Shown one piece after another: positions 17,191 to 25,245 of a stretch of 64,000 nt of DNA. The notes beneath the pieces were generated by a model. It had not been told where the DNA came from. It saw only the letters and a list, made by a program, of their open reading frames with translations, and ran no database searches. Made by a program: the position numbers and the translations under genes. The stretch covers positions 62,001 to 126,000 of the forward strand of contig CAVYHD010000046.1 in the NCBI GenBank assembly GCA_963768075.1, read 5' to 3'. Source of the stretch: QHXW01 sp963768075. Its GTDB lineage: Bacteria; Acidobacteriota; Terriglobia; Bryobacterales; Bryobacteraceae. Numbering within the stretch: the first letter of the stretch is position 1; the number at the start of each line of letters is the position of its first letter.

Positions 17191-17610
17191 CTATGCGGCC
17201 GGCGGCACTACGCGGACGCTGCTCGCGGCCATCTTGCCGGTGCGGTCCATCCCCAGTTCGTAGATGACCTTTGCACCAGGCACCAGGTCGCTCGCCTGCC
17301 CTTCGTTCAGCCGGGAAATGTGAAAGAAAATGTCGCGGCCGCCGCTATCCGGGCGGAGAAAACCAAAGCCTTTTTCTTCGAAATAGGTCACGACAGATCC
17401 GGTTTCGGCCGACGGTACGTCGGAGTCACCGCCCGCGCTAGGCATACCGCCGCCAACCGAGGCTGGCCGTCCGGATTTATCCCCCACACCCTGCTTGATA
17501 AGCGCGAGATCGTCTTCGGTCCAATTCGAGACTGGCTTCGTCTCGGGCATCTTCAGGTTAGGGTTTTTCTTGCGGGCGTCTTCAAAGAGACGTTTTTGTC
17601 TTGCGTTCAA
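17191..17610 (-). CDS. Cold-shock-domain protein with N-terminal extension
   Basis: The C-terminal half is a CSD/OB fold with SVVTYFEEKGFGFLRPDSG, corresponding to RNP1, and IFFHISRL, corresponding to RNP2. The first 70 residues form a charged extension with a Gly/Ser linker not seen in CspA. The start appears to be TTG at 17610, since no ATG is in frame upstream. It probably binds RNA. A Tudor-like small protein gene lies 21 bases upstream on the same strand. Confidence 0.85.
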   Translation of the reverse strand: MNARQKRLFEDARKKNPNLKMPETKPVSNWTEDDLALIKQGVGDKSGRPASVGGGMPSAGGDSDVPSAETGSVVTYFEEKGFGFLRPDSGGRDIFFHISRLNEGQASDLVPGAKVIYELGMDRTGKMAASSVRVVPPAA

Positions 17611-17630
17611 GGTTGATTATTCCTGGACCG

Positions 17631-17867
17631 CTAGTGCGCCGCAACAACCGGCGTGGCCACTTTCTTGCGCCGGGCAGCGCGTTTTTCGGCAGGCGGCTGC
17701 CGGTCGCTCTTCTTCAGCGAGGCGACAACCATGGGGGTTACAAATTTCTTCTCGCCGTGATCGTCAAACTTGATCACGATGCGTTCCTCATTGATGGACA
17801 TCACAGTACCGAGGCCAAAAATCGTATGCTCCACCTGGGCACCTTGGTTATACGGATTAGCAGCCAT
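17631..17867 (-). CDS. Small basic protein with a PcrA/UvrD C-terminal-like Tudor domain
   Basis: This is a 78-residue protein. Its core, VEHTIFGLGTVMSINEERIVIKF followed by DDHGEKKFVTPMV, resembles the Tudor-like module at the C-terminus of PcrA/UvrD helicases, which contacts RNA polymerase. A lysine/arginine-rich tail follows. AGGAG lies upstream of the ATG. The combination with the cold-shock-domain gene suggests a nucleic-acid role; this is inference. Confidence 0.7.
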   Translation of the reverse strand: MAANPYNQGAQVEHTIFGLGTVMSINEERIVIKFDDHGEKKFVTPMVVASLKKSDRQPPAEKRAARRKKVATPVVAAH

Positions 17868-18222
17868 ATGGCTACGTTCTGCTCCTTTTTAGTTCACGTT
17901 GAAGGTGGGAGAGACTTCAGACCAACCACCGGCGTAAGAGGAAGTTAACACAACTCGTCACAAAACATCATAGCAGAAGCCACCCCCACCTGTCGATAGG
18001 CGGCGAAGCTAACCAGAACATTTGTAAGCCTTTTGCTTTGAGATCCGCGCACCTCTGATGGCCCCTTCCGCCCCCGCCTGGAGCACGGGGCTGCCGTCTT
18101 CGGAACGGCGCCATCCTGACCCCTTTGTCCGCGGGCTATCATTTTTGATATAGTTGACTCGTTCCAAGCCAAAAATATTCGCATCAGAATCCAGCCTCGA
18201 AAAACCGAAAGGAAGGTGTCGA
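17868..18222. promoter_or_regulatory. Divergent intergenic region with a possible promoter for the molybdenum hydroxylase operon
   Basis: No gene is convincing here. TTGACT at 18154-18159, a 16-base spacer and TATTCG at 18176 form a weak sigma-70-type promoter pointing at the Fe-S subunit. GGAAGG at 18211-18216 is its ribosome binding site. Confidence 0.35.
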
Positions 18223-18867
18223 GTGAGTTCCAAGAAAGATCCTGACGCTACGAAAAAGCCCACCAACGGCTTCTCCCGCCGTGGCTTCATCCGTGGTGTC
18301 GGCATCGGGACCGGCGCACTGAGCGGCGGGCTGCTAGTGGAAACCGCCGTGGAAGCGGCTCCGGCCACTGGCGTTGCGGGGCCGGACGCAGTGCCGGTCA
18401 CGCTCAAAATCAACGGCAAGCCGTACGAATTGAAAATTGAGCCTCGCGTCACCCTCATTGACGCGCTGCGCAATTATCTCGACCATACGGGGGCCAAGAA
18501 AGTCTGCGACCGCGCCACCTGCGGCGCCTGCACCGTCATCATGGACGGCAAGGTGGTCTACAGTTGCACCGTCTTGGCCATCGATGCTCAGGGCAAAGAC
18601 ATCCAGACCATCGAAGGCATCTCACAAAACGGCAAGCTGCATCCGGTCTCCGTGGCGTTCGTAAATCACGACGCCCAGCAATGCGGATACTGCACGCCCG
18701 GATTTGTGATGGCGGTGAAGGGATATCTGGACAAGAATCCCAACCCTACGTACGACGAGGTACAGAAAGGTCTCGGCGGCAATCTCTGCCGCTGCGGAAC
18801 CTACATGGGCATTCGCCCGGCCGTGCTTGAAGCCGCCAAGGAAATGAAGGGAGGACGCAATGCCTGA
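18223..18867 (+). CDS. Molybdenum hydroxylase, [2Fe-2S] subunit with Tat signal
   Basis: The iron-sulfur subunit of a xanthine dehydrogenase/aldehyde oxidoreductase family enzyme. A twin-arginine leader (SRRGFIRG, arginines at 19-20) predicts export of the folded complex. The plant-type [2Fe-2S] cluster ligands are in CDRATCGACTV, and the second cluster is bound by QCGYCTPGF and NLCRCGTY. A GTG at 18223 with GGAAGG six bases upstream is preferred over the longer frame from 18154. The stop overlaps the molybdopterin subunit by eight bases. The three-gene order S-L-M resembles PaoABC-type periplasmic aldehyde oxidoreductases. Confidence 0.92.
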   Translation: MSSKKDPDATKKPTNGFSRRGFIRGVGIGTGALSGGLLVETAVEAAPATGVAGPDAVPVTLKINGKPYELKIEPRVTLIDALRNYLDHTGAKKVCDRATCGACTVIMDGKVVYSCTVLAIDAQGKDIQTIEGISQNGKLHPVSVAFVNHDAQQCGYCTPGFVMAVKGYLDKNPNPTYDEVQKGLGGNLCRCGTYMGIRPAVLEAAKEMKGGRNA

Positions 18868-21010
18868 TACGCCGAATACAGCGAATTACAGTTGGCCGCC
18901 GATGGAGAAGCGGCGCGTGATGGGCAAGCCCACTAAGCGCCTGGACGGCCCCATGAAATCCAGCGGGCGCGCCAAATACGCCTCCGACTTCACCCGGAAG
19001 GATCTGCTGTTCGGCGCCCTGCTGACCTCTCCGTACGCGCATGCCCGTGTAACCGCCATCGACACCAGCGAAGCGGAAAAAATGCCGGGCGTGACGGCCG
19101 TGCGCGCCATTGCCTCCGCCGGAAGCGAACTGCAATGGGTGGGTCAGGAAGTGGCCTCCGTGGCCGCGGAAACCGAAGAGATCGCCACGGCCGCCACGCG
19201 CAAGATCAAAGTGCAATACGAAGTGCTGCCGCATCTGGTTCGCGAGGACGACCTCGCCAAGGCCGGTGCGCGCGCTAAGCCCGCGGGCGAAACGGTCAAG
19301 GGCGATCCGGAAAAAGCGTTTCAGGAAGCGGACGCAGTCGTCGAAGGCCACTATGGCATCCCGGTCATCACGCACTGCTGCCTCGAGCCGCACGGCAATG
19401 TCATGGAATGGAAGGGAGACAAGATCAACTTATATCCCTCCACCCAGAATGTCTCCGGCATTGGCGGTGATCTGGCCACCGCCGTGAAGATTCCACCGGC
19501 CAACGTTCACGTCGAGATGCAGTACATCGGCGGTGGATTCGGCAGTAAGTTTACCAGCGACCTGTGGGGCATCGAGGCCGCACGCCTTTCGAAAGCCAGC
19601 GGCGGCCGCCCGGTCAAGCTGTTCCTAAACCGGGCCACCGAGTTGGAGATCGCGGGCAACCGCCCCTCGGGTTACGCCAAGATCAAGATCGCCGGCCAGA
19701 AGGACGGCACGATCACCGCCTGGCAATCGGAGTCCTGGTCGACCGGCGGCATCGGCGGCGGAGGCAGCCCGCCCATTCCGTATGTGTTCGATTTCCCCAA
19801 CCAGCGCAAGAACCACACCGCGGTTTCGACCAACTGCGGCGGCGTGCGCGCGTGGCGCGCCCCGAACCATCAGCAGGCGTGCTACCTCACCGGCTCGGCT
19901 ATTGAGGACTTCGCGGCCAAGATCAACATGGACCCGCTCGCAGTATTCGAAAAAAACCTCGGCGTGACACCACGCGCCGAAGTTTACCGCGCACAGCTCA
20001 AGAAGGGCGCGGAACTGCTCGACTGGCAGAAACTGTGGCACCCCAGGGGCCAAGCGGGCACGGGCACGGTGAAGCGCGGCCTCGGACTCGCCATCAGCAC
20101 TTGGGGCGGTGGCGGGCATAACAGCCAGTGCCGCACCAACATCAATCCCGATGGAACGGTGGAAGTGGAGTTATGCACGCAGGATCTGGGCACCGGCACC
20201 CGCACCATCATCACGATGGTTGCGGCCGAAACGCTGGGTCTGCCGCTTGGTGCAGTCACGCTGAAGATCGGCGACAACTCGCTGCCGCCATCGGGAGCGT
20301 CGGGCGGCTCAACGACGGTCGGCGGCGTTTCTTCCTCGACCCGGAAGGCCGCCGTGAATGCCCTGGCAAAACTGCTCGACAAGGTGGCTCCGGGGCTCGG
20401 CACGACGGCCGATCAGCTCGAAGCCGTCGATGGGCGCATTCAAGCAAAGGGCGATCCCTCGAAGAGCATCACCTGGAGGGCGGCCTGCCAAAAGCTGGGC
20501 GTCAGCCGAATCTCCGAAATGGGAGAGAACAACCAACGCAATCCCGGCGGGCTGAATTCGAGCGGTGTGGGCGGCGTGCAGATGGCCGACGTCTCCGTCG
20601 ATACCGAAACTGGCATCGTCAAGATCAATAAGGCTGTAGCGGTGCAGGATATCGGCCTGGTCATCAACCCGACAACCGCGGAGAGCCAGATTCACGGTGG
20701 CTGCATCATGGGCATCTGCGGGGCGCTGTTCGAAGAACGCGTCATGGATCAGCAGACCGGACGCATGTTGAATCCCGACATGGAGTTCAACAAACTGGCC
20801 GGAATCGGCGACATTGGCGAGATCGTGGTGCATCTCGACATCACGCCGGACCACGATAAACGTGGGCCAATTGGATTGGGTGAGCCGGCGGCGATCGCGC
20901 TGATCACAGCCATCGCCAACGCCACGGCTAACGCCATCGGCGTGCGAGTCCCTGAAGTCCCGCTGACGCCTGATCGGGTGCTGGCGGCCCTCGAAAGGAG
21001 GAACGCGTAA
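18860..21010 (+). CDS. Molybdenum hydroxylase, molybdopterin-binding catalytic subunit
   Basis: This 716-residue large subunit binds the Mo cofactor and the substrate. Landmarks are GRAKYASDF near the start, MQYIGGGFGSKF, the GVRAWRAPNHQQACY segment, TQDLGTGTRTI and, near the C-terminus, GPIGLGEPAA, where the Glu would be the active-site base. It has no signal of its own and would be exported with the Tat-bearing Fe-S subunit. The stop overlaps the next start by one base (TAATG). The substrate, an aldehyde or N-heterocycle, cannot be told from sequence. Confidence 0.92.
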   Translation: MPDTPNTANYSWPPMEKRRVMGKPTKRLDGPMKSSGRAKYASDFTRKDLLFGALLTSPYAHARVTAIDTSEAEKMPGVTAVRAIASAGSELQWVGQEVASVAAETEEIATAATRKIKVQYEVLPHLVREDDLAKAGARAKPAGETVKGDPEKAFQEADAVVEGHYGIPVITHCCLEPHGNVMEWKGDKINLYPSTQNVSGIGGDLATAVKIPPANVHVEMQYIGGGFGSKFTSDLWGIEAARLSKASGGRPVKLFLNRATELEIAGNRPSGYAKIKIAGQKDGTITAWQSESWSTGGIGGGGSPPIPYVFDFPNQRKNHTAVSTNCGGVRAWRAPNHQQACYLTGSAIEDFAAKINMDPLAVFEKNLGVTPRAEVYRAQLKKGAELLDWQKLWHPRGQAGTGTVKRGLGLAISTWGGGGHNSQCRTNINPDGTVEVELCTQDLGTGTRTIITMVAAETLGLPLGAVTLKIGDNSLPPSGASGGSTTVGGVSSSTRKAAVNALAKLLDKVAPGLGTTADQLEAVDGRIQAKGDPSKSITWRAACQKLGVSRISEMGENNQRNPGGLNSSGVGGVQMADVSVDTETGIVKINKAVAVQDIGLVINPTTAESQIHGGCIMGICGALFEERVMDQQTGRMLNPDMEFNKLAGIGDIGEIVVHLDITPDHDKRGPIGLGEPAAIALITAIANATANAIGVRVPEVPLTPDRVLAALERRNA

Positions 21011-21984
21011 TGCAGGCGTTCGAATACGCGAATCCGGCGACCTTGCAGGAAGCTCTGGGTCTGCTGAGCAACAAATGGGGCGAAGCCGACGTGCTGGCTG
21101 GCGGCACCGATCAGTTGAGCCTCATGAAGGAGTATTTGGCCACACCCAAGCGCCTGGTGAACGTCAAGAACATCAGAGAGCTGGGCGGCATTCAAAACTC
21201 CAAGGCCGGCCTGCGCATCGGCGCGACCGTGACTTTCGAGGAACTTGCCGATAACGCCGAGGTGCGGAAGCTCTTTCCGGCGCTCACGGAAGCCGCGCGC
21301 GGCGTCTCGAGCCCTCAGATCCGCAATATGGGAACGGTGGGCGGCGACCTCTGCCAGCGGCCGCGCTGCTGGTATTACCGCCAGGGCTTCGGTCTGCTCG
21401 CCACAAAGGACGGGCAGGCGCTCGTGCCGAATGGCGAGAACCGTTACCACGCGATCCTCGGCAATTCAGGACCGGCGTACTTTGTCAGCGCGTCGAGCCT
21501 GGGACCGGCGCTTGTGGCTCTCGGAGCGAAGGTCCACCTGGCGTCCGCGTCGGGTCATCGTGAAGTGGCGGCGGCAAAGTTCTTCGTCACGCCGCAGAAT
21601 GAGAATACCCGGGAAATCGCACTGCTGCCGAACGAGATCCTGACCGAAATCCTGGTACCGCACGAGGGAACCAAGAATGCGACCTATGAAGTCCGCCAAA
21701 AGGAGGCGCTCGATTGGCCTCTCGCCACGGCGTCGGTCGCGCTCAAGATGAAAGGCAGCACGGTGGCCTCGGCGCACATCATTTTGGGGCACGTGGCTCC
21801 GATTCCCTGGGTGGCAACTCAAGCAGAGCAAGCACTTACAGGCAAAGCGATTACCACTGAAAGTGTCGAGGAGGCCGCGAAAGCCGCCGTTGCTGACGCT
21901 AAACCATTGAGCCAGAACGGTTACAAGGTGCAACTGACGCGCGTGGCGGTGAAGCGCGCGCTGCTTCAGGCGGTAAGAGCATGA
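21010..21984 (+). CDS. Molybdenum hydroxylase, FAD-binding subunit
   Basis: This 324-residue FAD subunit has the usual VLAGGTDQLSLMKE and TVGGDLCQRP segments and the C-terminal CO-dehydrogenase-flavoprotein-like domain. In PaoB-like proteins a four-cysteine insertion after this point binds a [4Fe-4S] cluster. Here only CQRPRC-WYYR retains two cysteines (codons at 21352 and 21367), and the stretch that follows (FGLLATKDGQAL) has none, so the extra cluster is probably lost. The stop overlaps the next ORF as ATGA. Confidence 0.9.
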   Translation: MQAFEYANPATLQEALGLLSNKWGEADVLAGGTDQLSLMKEYLATPKRLVNVKNIRELGGIQNSKAGLRIGATVTFEELADNAEVRKLFPALTEAARGVSSPQIRNMGTVGGDLCQRPRCWYYRQGFGLLATKDGQALVPNGENRYHAILGNSGPAYFVSASSLGPALVALGAKVHLASASGHREVAAAKFFVTPQNENTREIALLPNEILTEILVPHEGTKNATYEVRQKEALDWPLATASVALKMKGSTVASAHIILGHVAPIPWVATQAEQALTGKAITTESVEEAAKAAVADAKPLSQNGYKVQLTRVAVKRALLQAVRA

Positions 21985-22214
21985 CGCAGCAACCCTCAGG
22001 CGAACGCGCCGGCCTGACCAATACCGGCGAGGACCGTTGCAAGAACTTGCGCTGGAAAGGCCTTTTCATTGATGTTGATTGGGATCCCACGGTCCCGCGC
22101 AGCAATGACCGGGCTTTCTGGTGCCAACACACCTACAACTGCTTGGGGCCGGACAGCAAACTCGCGGACGATTACGAGTGCAATCCAACCCGCAAATGTT
22201 ACGAAGCCCTGTGA
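21981..22214 (+). CDS. Small Cys/Trp-rich protein of the molybdenum hydroxylase operon
   Basis: This 77-residue protein starts at an ATG overlapping the FAD-subunit stop (ATGA), so it is translationally coupled. The sequence has five cysteines: RCKNLRWKG, FWCQHTYNC, YECNPTRKCYEAL. They look like two CxnC pairs that could bind metal or form disulfides. No signal peptide is visible. I do not recognise the family. Its position suggests an accessory or maturation role for the oxidoreductase; that is inference. Confidence 0.7.
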   Translation: MTQQPSGERAGLTNTGEDRCKNLRWKGLFIDVDWDPTVPRSNDRAFWCQHTYNCLGPDSKLADDYECNPTRKCYEAL

Positions 22215-22262
22215 TTTGCGGATGGCTGCGACTAATTTGCCCTGTGGCGCGTCTACAGAGGT

Positions 22263-22268
22263 GTATAA
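22263..22268 (+). promoter_or_regulatory. -10 box of the DUF1326 gene
   Basis: TATAAT lies 22 bases before the start codon and 9 before the ribosome binding site. No good -35 hexamer stands at 16-18 bases, so an extended or activated promoter is likely. Confidence 0.5.
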
Positions 22269-22290
22269 TCATTTTCTGAGGAGGCTGGGG

Positions 22291-22980
22291 ATGAAACGAG
22301 CGGTATTTGTGGTCCTGGTGTTGTCCCTGACGGCCTGCTTGAGCTTCGCGGGGGCGATTCCGTCCAGCAGCATCTACGGCAATTACGTAGAGGCGCGCAC
22401 AGCCGATGTTTACACCGGGCCTTGTTTCGCGAACTCAGAAGTCGGGCTGACCGGCCAACTGGCCGTTTTTGGCTGGAAGGTTACGGAGGGTTCCTGGAAC
22501 GGAGTGAGCCTGAATGGCTTAGGGGTCGTGGGCGTGATTCGTGCCTCTTCCACTCTTGGGGATGTTTACCACACGGCGTATCCGGTAAAGGCAGTGCTGA
22601 TCGTGGATGATCGCGCCAACCCCGAGCAACGTCTTGCCCTGCAAAGCTTTGCCAAGCGCATGGGTGGGGACCTGCTGCAGGATGTGGTTCGCGTGGACTA
22701 CCAGCCGATCGATATGAGTTTTGCCAACGGTGACCTCCATAGTATGAAGGCGACCTTGACCGCCGGGAACCTGGCGAAGATTGAAACCCGCGCCCTGAGG
22801 GAGGGCGACCATATTTGCCGGAATGAAGAAGTCTGGTACCGGCCCCTGACGAAAGTGGAGCATGCGATGCCCGCATTCGCAATCGCTAACACGTTCAAGG
22901 GGCAGGGCTTAGACGAGCAATGGAGCAGCCCCGACAAGCGCAGTGCCTTCGTGGCTAGTTTCGTCGCGCCTTCCGAATAA
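22291..22980 (+). CDS. Exported DUF1326-type protein
   Basis: After a signal peptide (MKRAVFVVLVLSLTACLSFA) the protein has the DUF1326 start SIYGNYVEARTADVYTGPCFANSE, with the conserved GPCF(A)NSE box, and an alternating beta pattern. The function is unknown. A longer frame to 22069 is open, but GAGGAGG at 22278-22284 just before the ATG at 22291 and TATAAT at 22263-22268 fix both promoter and start. A strong hairpin follows the gene. Confidence 0.8.
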   Translation: MKRAVFVVLVLSLTACLSFAGAIPSSSIYGNYVEARTADVYTGPCFANSEVGLTGQLAVFGWKVTEGSWNGVSLNGLGVVGVIRASSTLGDVYHTAYPVKAVLIVDDRANPEQRLALQSFAKRMGGDLLQDVVRVDYQPIDMSFANGDLHSMKATLTAGNLAKIETRALREGDHICRNEEVWYRPLTKVEHAMPAFAIANTFKGQGLDEQWSSPDKRSAFVASFVAPSE

Positions 22981-23005
22981 CAAGTTCTGCCTGCAGTTCC
23001 TTCTT

Positions 23006-23045
23006 AAACCCGGTGGGGTCCAAACTCGCCGGGTTTTCATTTTTG
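23006..23045 (+). terminator. Intrinsic terminator after the DUF1326 gene
   Basis: AAACCCGG (23006-23013) pairs perfectly with CCGGGTTT (23029-23036) around a 15-base loop, followed by TCATTTTTG. It lies 26 bases after the stop. Confidence 0.75.
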
Positions 23046-23217
23046 TGCCCCGTCATCGCCTGCCACCGAACGCTTCGACGATAAGCGACCAAACGAACAA
23101 CCTAGTTTTGTGGGTATTGGACGAGCAGGAGGGGTCAACCAGAGTCGAGAGCAGCGGCGCGCCCCAGGGCACACTAAATCAAGCACTGGGACGCGCGCTA
23201 TTCTCTTACTTCAGGGC

Positions 23218-23910
23218 CTAACGGCTGCTTCGGGCTGAGTCCCGATTCAGCGCTCTTTCGAACCTTGCAGCAACTGCCGGAGTCTTGAAGTCGCCGGTAA
23301 GAATTTCACGGTTGGTTACGTCGCGACCGTAGAGTTCCCGGTTGGTTTCCTCATCCGGACGAAGTGTTGCTCCTTCCAGCGAGATACCTGCGAACACGCC
23401 CCTGGAGCGGGAATACGACAGCATTTCCGCGTTCATCATGGCATCCGTTTGAGCGCTCATGTCGCGTCCAATCGGTCCAGCCGCCGCTGTTGCCTCTCCG
23501 CCGATCGTAAACTTATCGGACAACAGATGCTTCATTCCACCCTCATTCATCACGAGCAATACAATATCGGTCTCCGAAGCGCCAATCTGAAACCCGACGC
23601 TTCCACCTTCAACCCGCATCGCAGCTGGGGCGCTCCAGCCCGAGCCACGGTGATGGCATACCGCGAACCCGCGGCCGTACTTCGCGCCGAAGATGAATCC
23701 GGCTTTTTTCATACCCGGCACGACAACGACGCAGCGCGCTTTGTCGAGCAGATCCTGAGGGATACCTTTATCGGAAGCCCTCATCATATCGTTGAGCGTG
23801 TCAGCCGACGAGTCCAGCCTGTCGTCGACCTTGATTTCTCTGTCCGCCGCGAAAGCGACAGCGCTAATGGAACCGGCAATGGCCAAAACGGCCACGAGTG
23901 TTTTGCGCAT
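23218..23910 (-). CDS. Exported SYLF-domain (Ysc84-like) lipid-binding protein
   Basis: A signal peptide (MRKTLVAVLAIAGSISAVAFA) is followed by a SYLF domain: IPQDLLDKARCVVVVPGMKKAGFIFG, YGRGFAVC, PAAMRVEGGSVGFQIG and a SYSRSRGVFAGISLEGA segment. Bacterial SYLF proteins bind lipids or coat the envelope; the exact role is unclear. TTG at 23913 or ATG at 23910 could be the start; GAGGAG about ten bases upstream favours the ATG. Confidence 0.9.
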   Translation of the reverse strand: MRKTLVAVLAIAGSISAVAFAADREIKVDDRLDSSADTLNDMMRASDKGIPQDLLDKARCVVVVPGMKKAGFIFGAKYGRGFAVCHHRGSGWSAPAAMRVEGGSVGFQIGASETDIVLLVMNEGGMKHLLSDKFTIGGEATAAAGPIGRDMSAQTDAMMNAEMLSYSRSRGVFAGISLEGATLRPDEETNRELYGRDVTNREILTGDFKTPAVAARFERALNRDSARSSR

Positions 23911-24043
23911 CAATATAATTCTCCTCTTCGGCTTAAATAGGAAGCACCGTTGCTTCCAATGTATTGAAACAAACAGTTACTGCCACCAACCCGGGACTGT
24001 GATGATGTAGCGGCGTGGAGCGGTCTGGTGATCTCTCCATCGA

Positions 24044-24757
24044 TCATGGGTTTAAACCCGAAACTGCCGCTCCGTGCCCATTGTCCAAATGCATGCGAGA
24101 AAGCAAGGAGTGGGGTCCGCCGTAGATGAACTCCAGCGCAATGTTCCCAGCCACATATCCCAGCAAGCTGTAGTTGCCCATTCGAAATGCATCCTTGGCG
24201 TCGTAGCGGCCCGGATACCACCCATAGACCGCAGTCATAGTGCCGGCATACGGAGCCAACAGAGCAGCGAACGAGAAGACACGATGGCCATCGTCGCCCC
24301 GGCGTGCCGTAAAGGTCGAAATCACGGCGTGGCTCAGCCGGGGAAATATGCCTTTGCACTCGCAACGGTAATATAACGTGTCTTCCCTCAAGGCTGCTGC
24401 CAGCGCATAACGCACCGTGGTGCTTACAGCCGCGATGCCTAAGTCGGACCCGAATCGCTTGACGTAGCCATCAGCACCTTGCTTCCACTCCGGCGGGGTA
24501 TTATCCGCCTGGTTAATGCCGGCCGCGAATGCGGCGCCTACCATGGGATACAGGCCGAACGCGTCGAAGAAGTAATTGTGGAGTTTCGTTTTGTGCGTCG
24601 GACGGGTATACGCCGCCAGGTCCAGTGGAGCCGGGGTTGTGCTGACAACAGTTCCGGGGCCGTTGGAATCGACCAGTAACCGCACCTGTGCGAGTATCGG
24701 CAGGGCCGCGAGGGCCGCCACTACCAACAGCGAGCGCATAACTCTGAGCATTTTCAT
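24044..24757 (-). CDS. Exported hypothetical protein, glycine/alanine-rich membrane-associated
   Basis: A signal peptide (MKMLRVMRSLLVVAALAALPILAQ) precedes a domain with FDAFGLYPMVGAAFAAG, a central RYALAAALREDTLYYRCECKG segment and AGNIALEFIYGGP. It resembles secreted or outer-membrane-associated proteins common in Acidobacteriota, but I know no function for them. A monocistronic gene with no obvious partner. Confidence 0.65.
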   Translation of the reverse strand: MKMLRVMRSLLVVAALAALPILAQVRLLVDSNGPGTVVSTTPAPLDLAAYTRPTHKTKLHNYFFDAFGLYPMVGAAFAAGINQADNTPPEWKQGADGYVKRFGSDLGIAAVSTTVRYALAAALREDTLYYRCECKGIFPRLSHAVISTFTARRGDDGHRVFSFAALLAPYAGTMTAVYGWYPGRYDAKDAFRMGNYSLLGYVAGNIALEFIYGGPHSLLSRMHLDNGHGAAVSGLNP

Positions 24758-24806
24758 GTCGAGATTCTCATTTGGTCCTTCGAAGATCCGGCGTCACTCC
24801 ACACGA

Positions 24807-24974
24807 TTACTTTTTTTCGAGCGTTAAGGGGCAACCGCCATGGTCGCACTGGCACGCAATCTCTACTTCTTCGGATCCCGCATCCTTGCAGGCTTGACCG
24901 CAGTACTTATCACTACCTTGTACCAGGCACCGGCATGGCAAATGTGCGCACTTATTTTGCCTATCAGTCATCAT
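24807..24974 (-). CDS. Bacterial metallothionein-like protein
   Basis: This 55-residue cysteine-rich protein reads MMTDRQNKCAHLPCRC, then SDKYCGQACKD and ACQCDHGGCPL. Eight cysteines and two histidines follow the spacing of SmtA/BmtA-type metallothioneins (CxxxPCxC, YCxxxC, CxCxHxxC), which bind Zn, Cd or Cu. AGGAGA stands seven bases before the ATG at 24974. The same frame is open to 25268, but that extension is palindromic non-coding DNA. A hairpin with a GCGA tetraloop (25017-25034) lies in the presumed leader. Confidence 0.8.
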   Translation of the reverse strand: MMTDRQNKCAHLPCRCLVQGSDKYCGQACKDAGSEEVEIACQCDHGGCPLTLEKK

Positions 24975-25016
24975 GATTTGTTCTCCTATGATGTTTTGTC
25001 TACTGTCATCTGGTTC

Positions 25017-25034
25017 TCGTCTTTCGCAAGACGA
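25017..25034 (-). promoter_or_regulatory. Leader hairpin upstream of the metallothionein-like gene
   Basis: TCGTCTT pairs with AAGACGA (7 bp) around a four-base loop that reads GCGA, a GNRA tetraloop, on the coding strand. It lies 43 bases before the start codon. A role in mRNA stability or control is inference. Confidence 0.4.
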
Positions 25035-25047
25035 AGAAACTGCTCTG

Positions 25048-25212
25048 TATCTGGTTCCCGGCGGAGCCGTCCGTCGCGAATGATCCTCAGGCACGACGGC
25101 GCGCAGGGGGCAAGGGCGCGGCGGTGTTTGCCGCGGCGGAGCGGACCCTTGCCGCCGAGCACCGTCGTGCGACCGCCAGCTCGACGACGGACGGCGCAGC
25201 GGGAACCAGATA
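25048..25212. repeat. Long nested palindrome (about 165 bp) beside the IS110 element
   Basis: Outer arms 25048-25076 and 25185-25212 are near-perfect inverted copies sharing TATCTGGTTCCC and GCCGTCCGTCG. Inner arms GCACGACGG (25091-25099) and GGCAAGGG (25109-25116) pair with CCCTTGCC (25146-25153) and CCGTCGTGC (25162-25170). The tip has a further GCGGC/GCCGC stem near 25120-25133. The palindrome ends 34 bases downstream of the transposase stop. IS110-group elements often insert at REP-like palindromes, so this may be the target. Confidence 0.75.
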
Positions 25213-25245
25213 CCTGGATTCCCGGTGGTGGGCTCCCGAGCGTCT

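Noticed and set aside
17941..18473. Minus-strand frames overlapping the Tat/Fe-S subunit
   Set aside because: They are shadows of the plus-strand gene, whose cysteine motifs and ribosome binding site are unambiguous.
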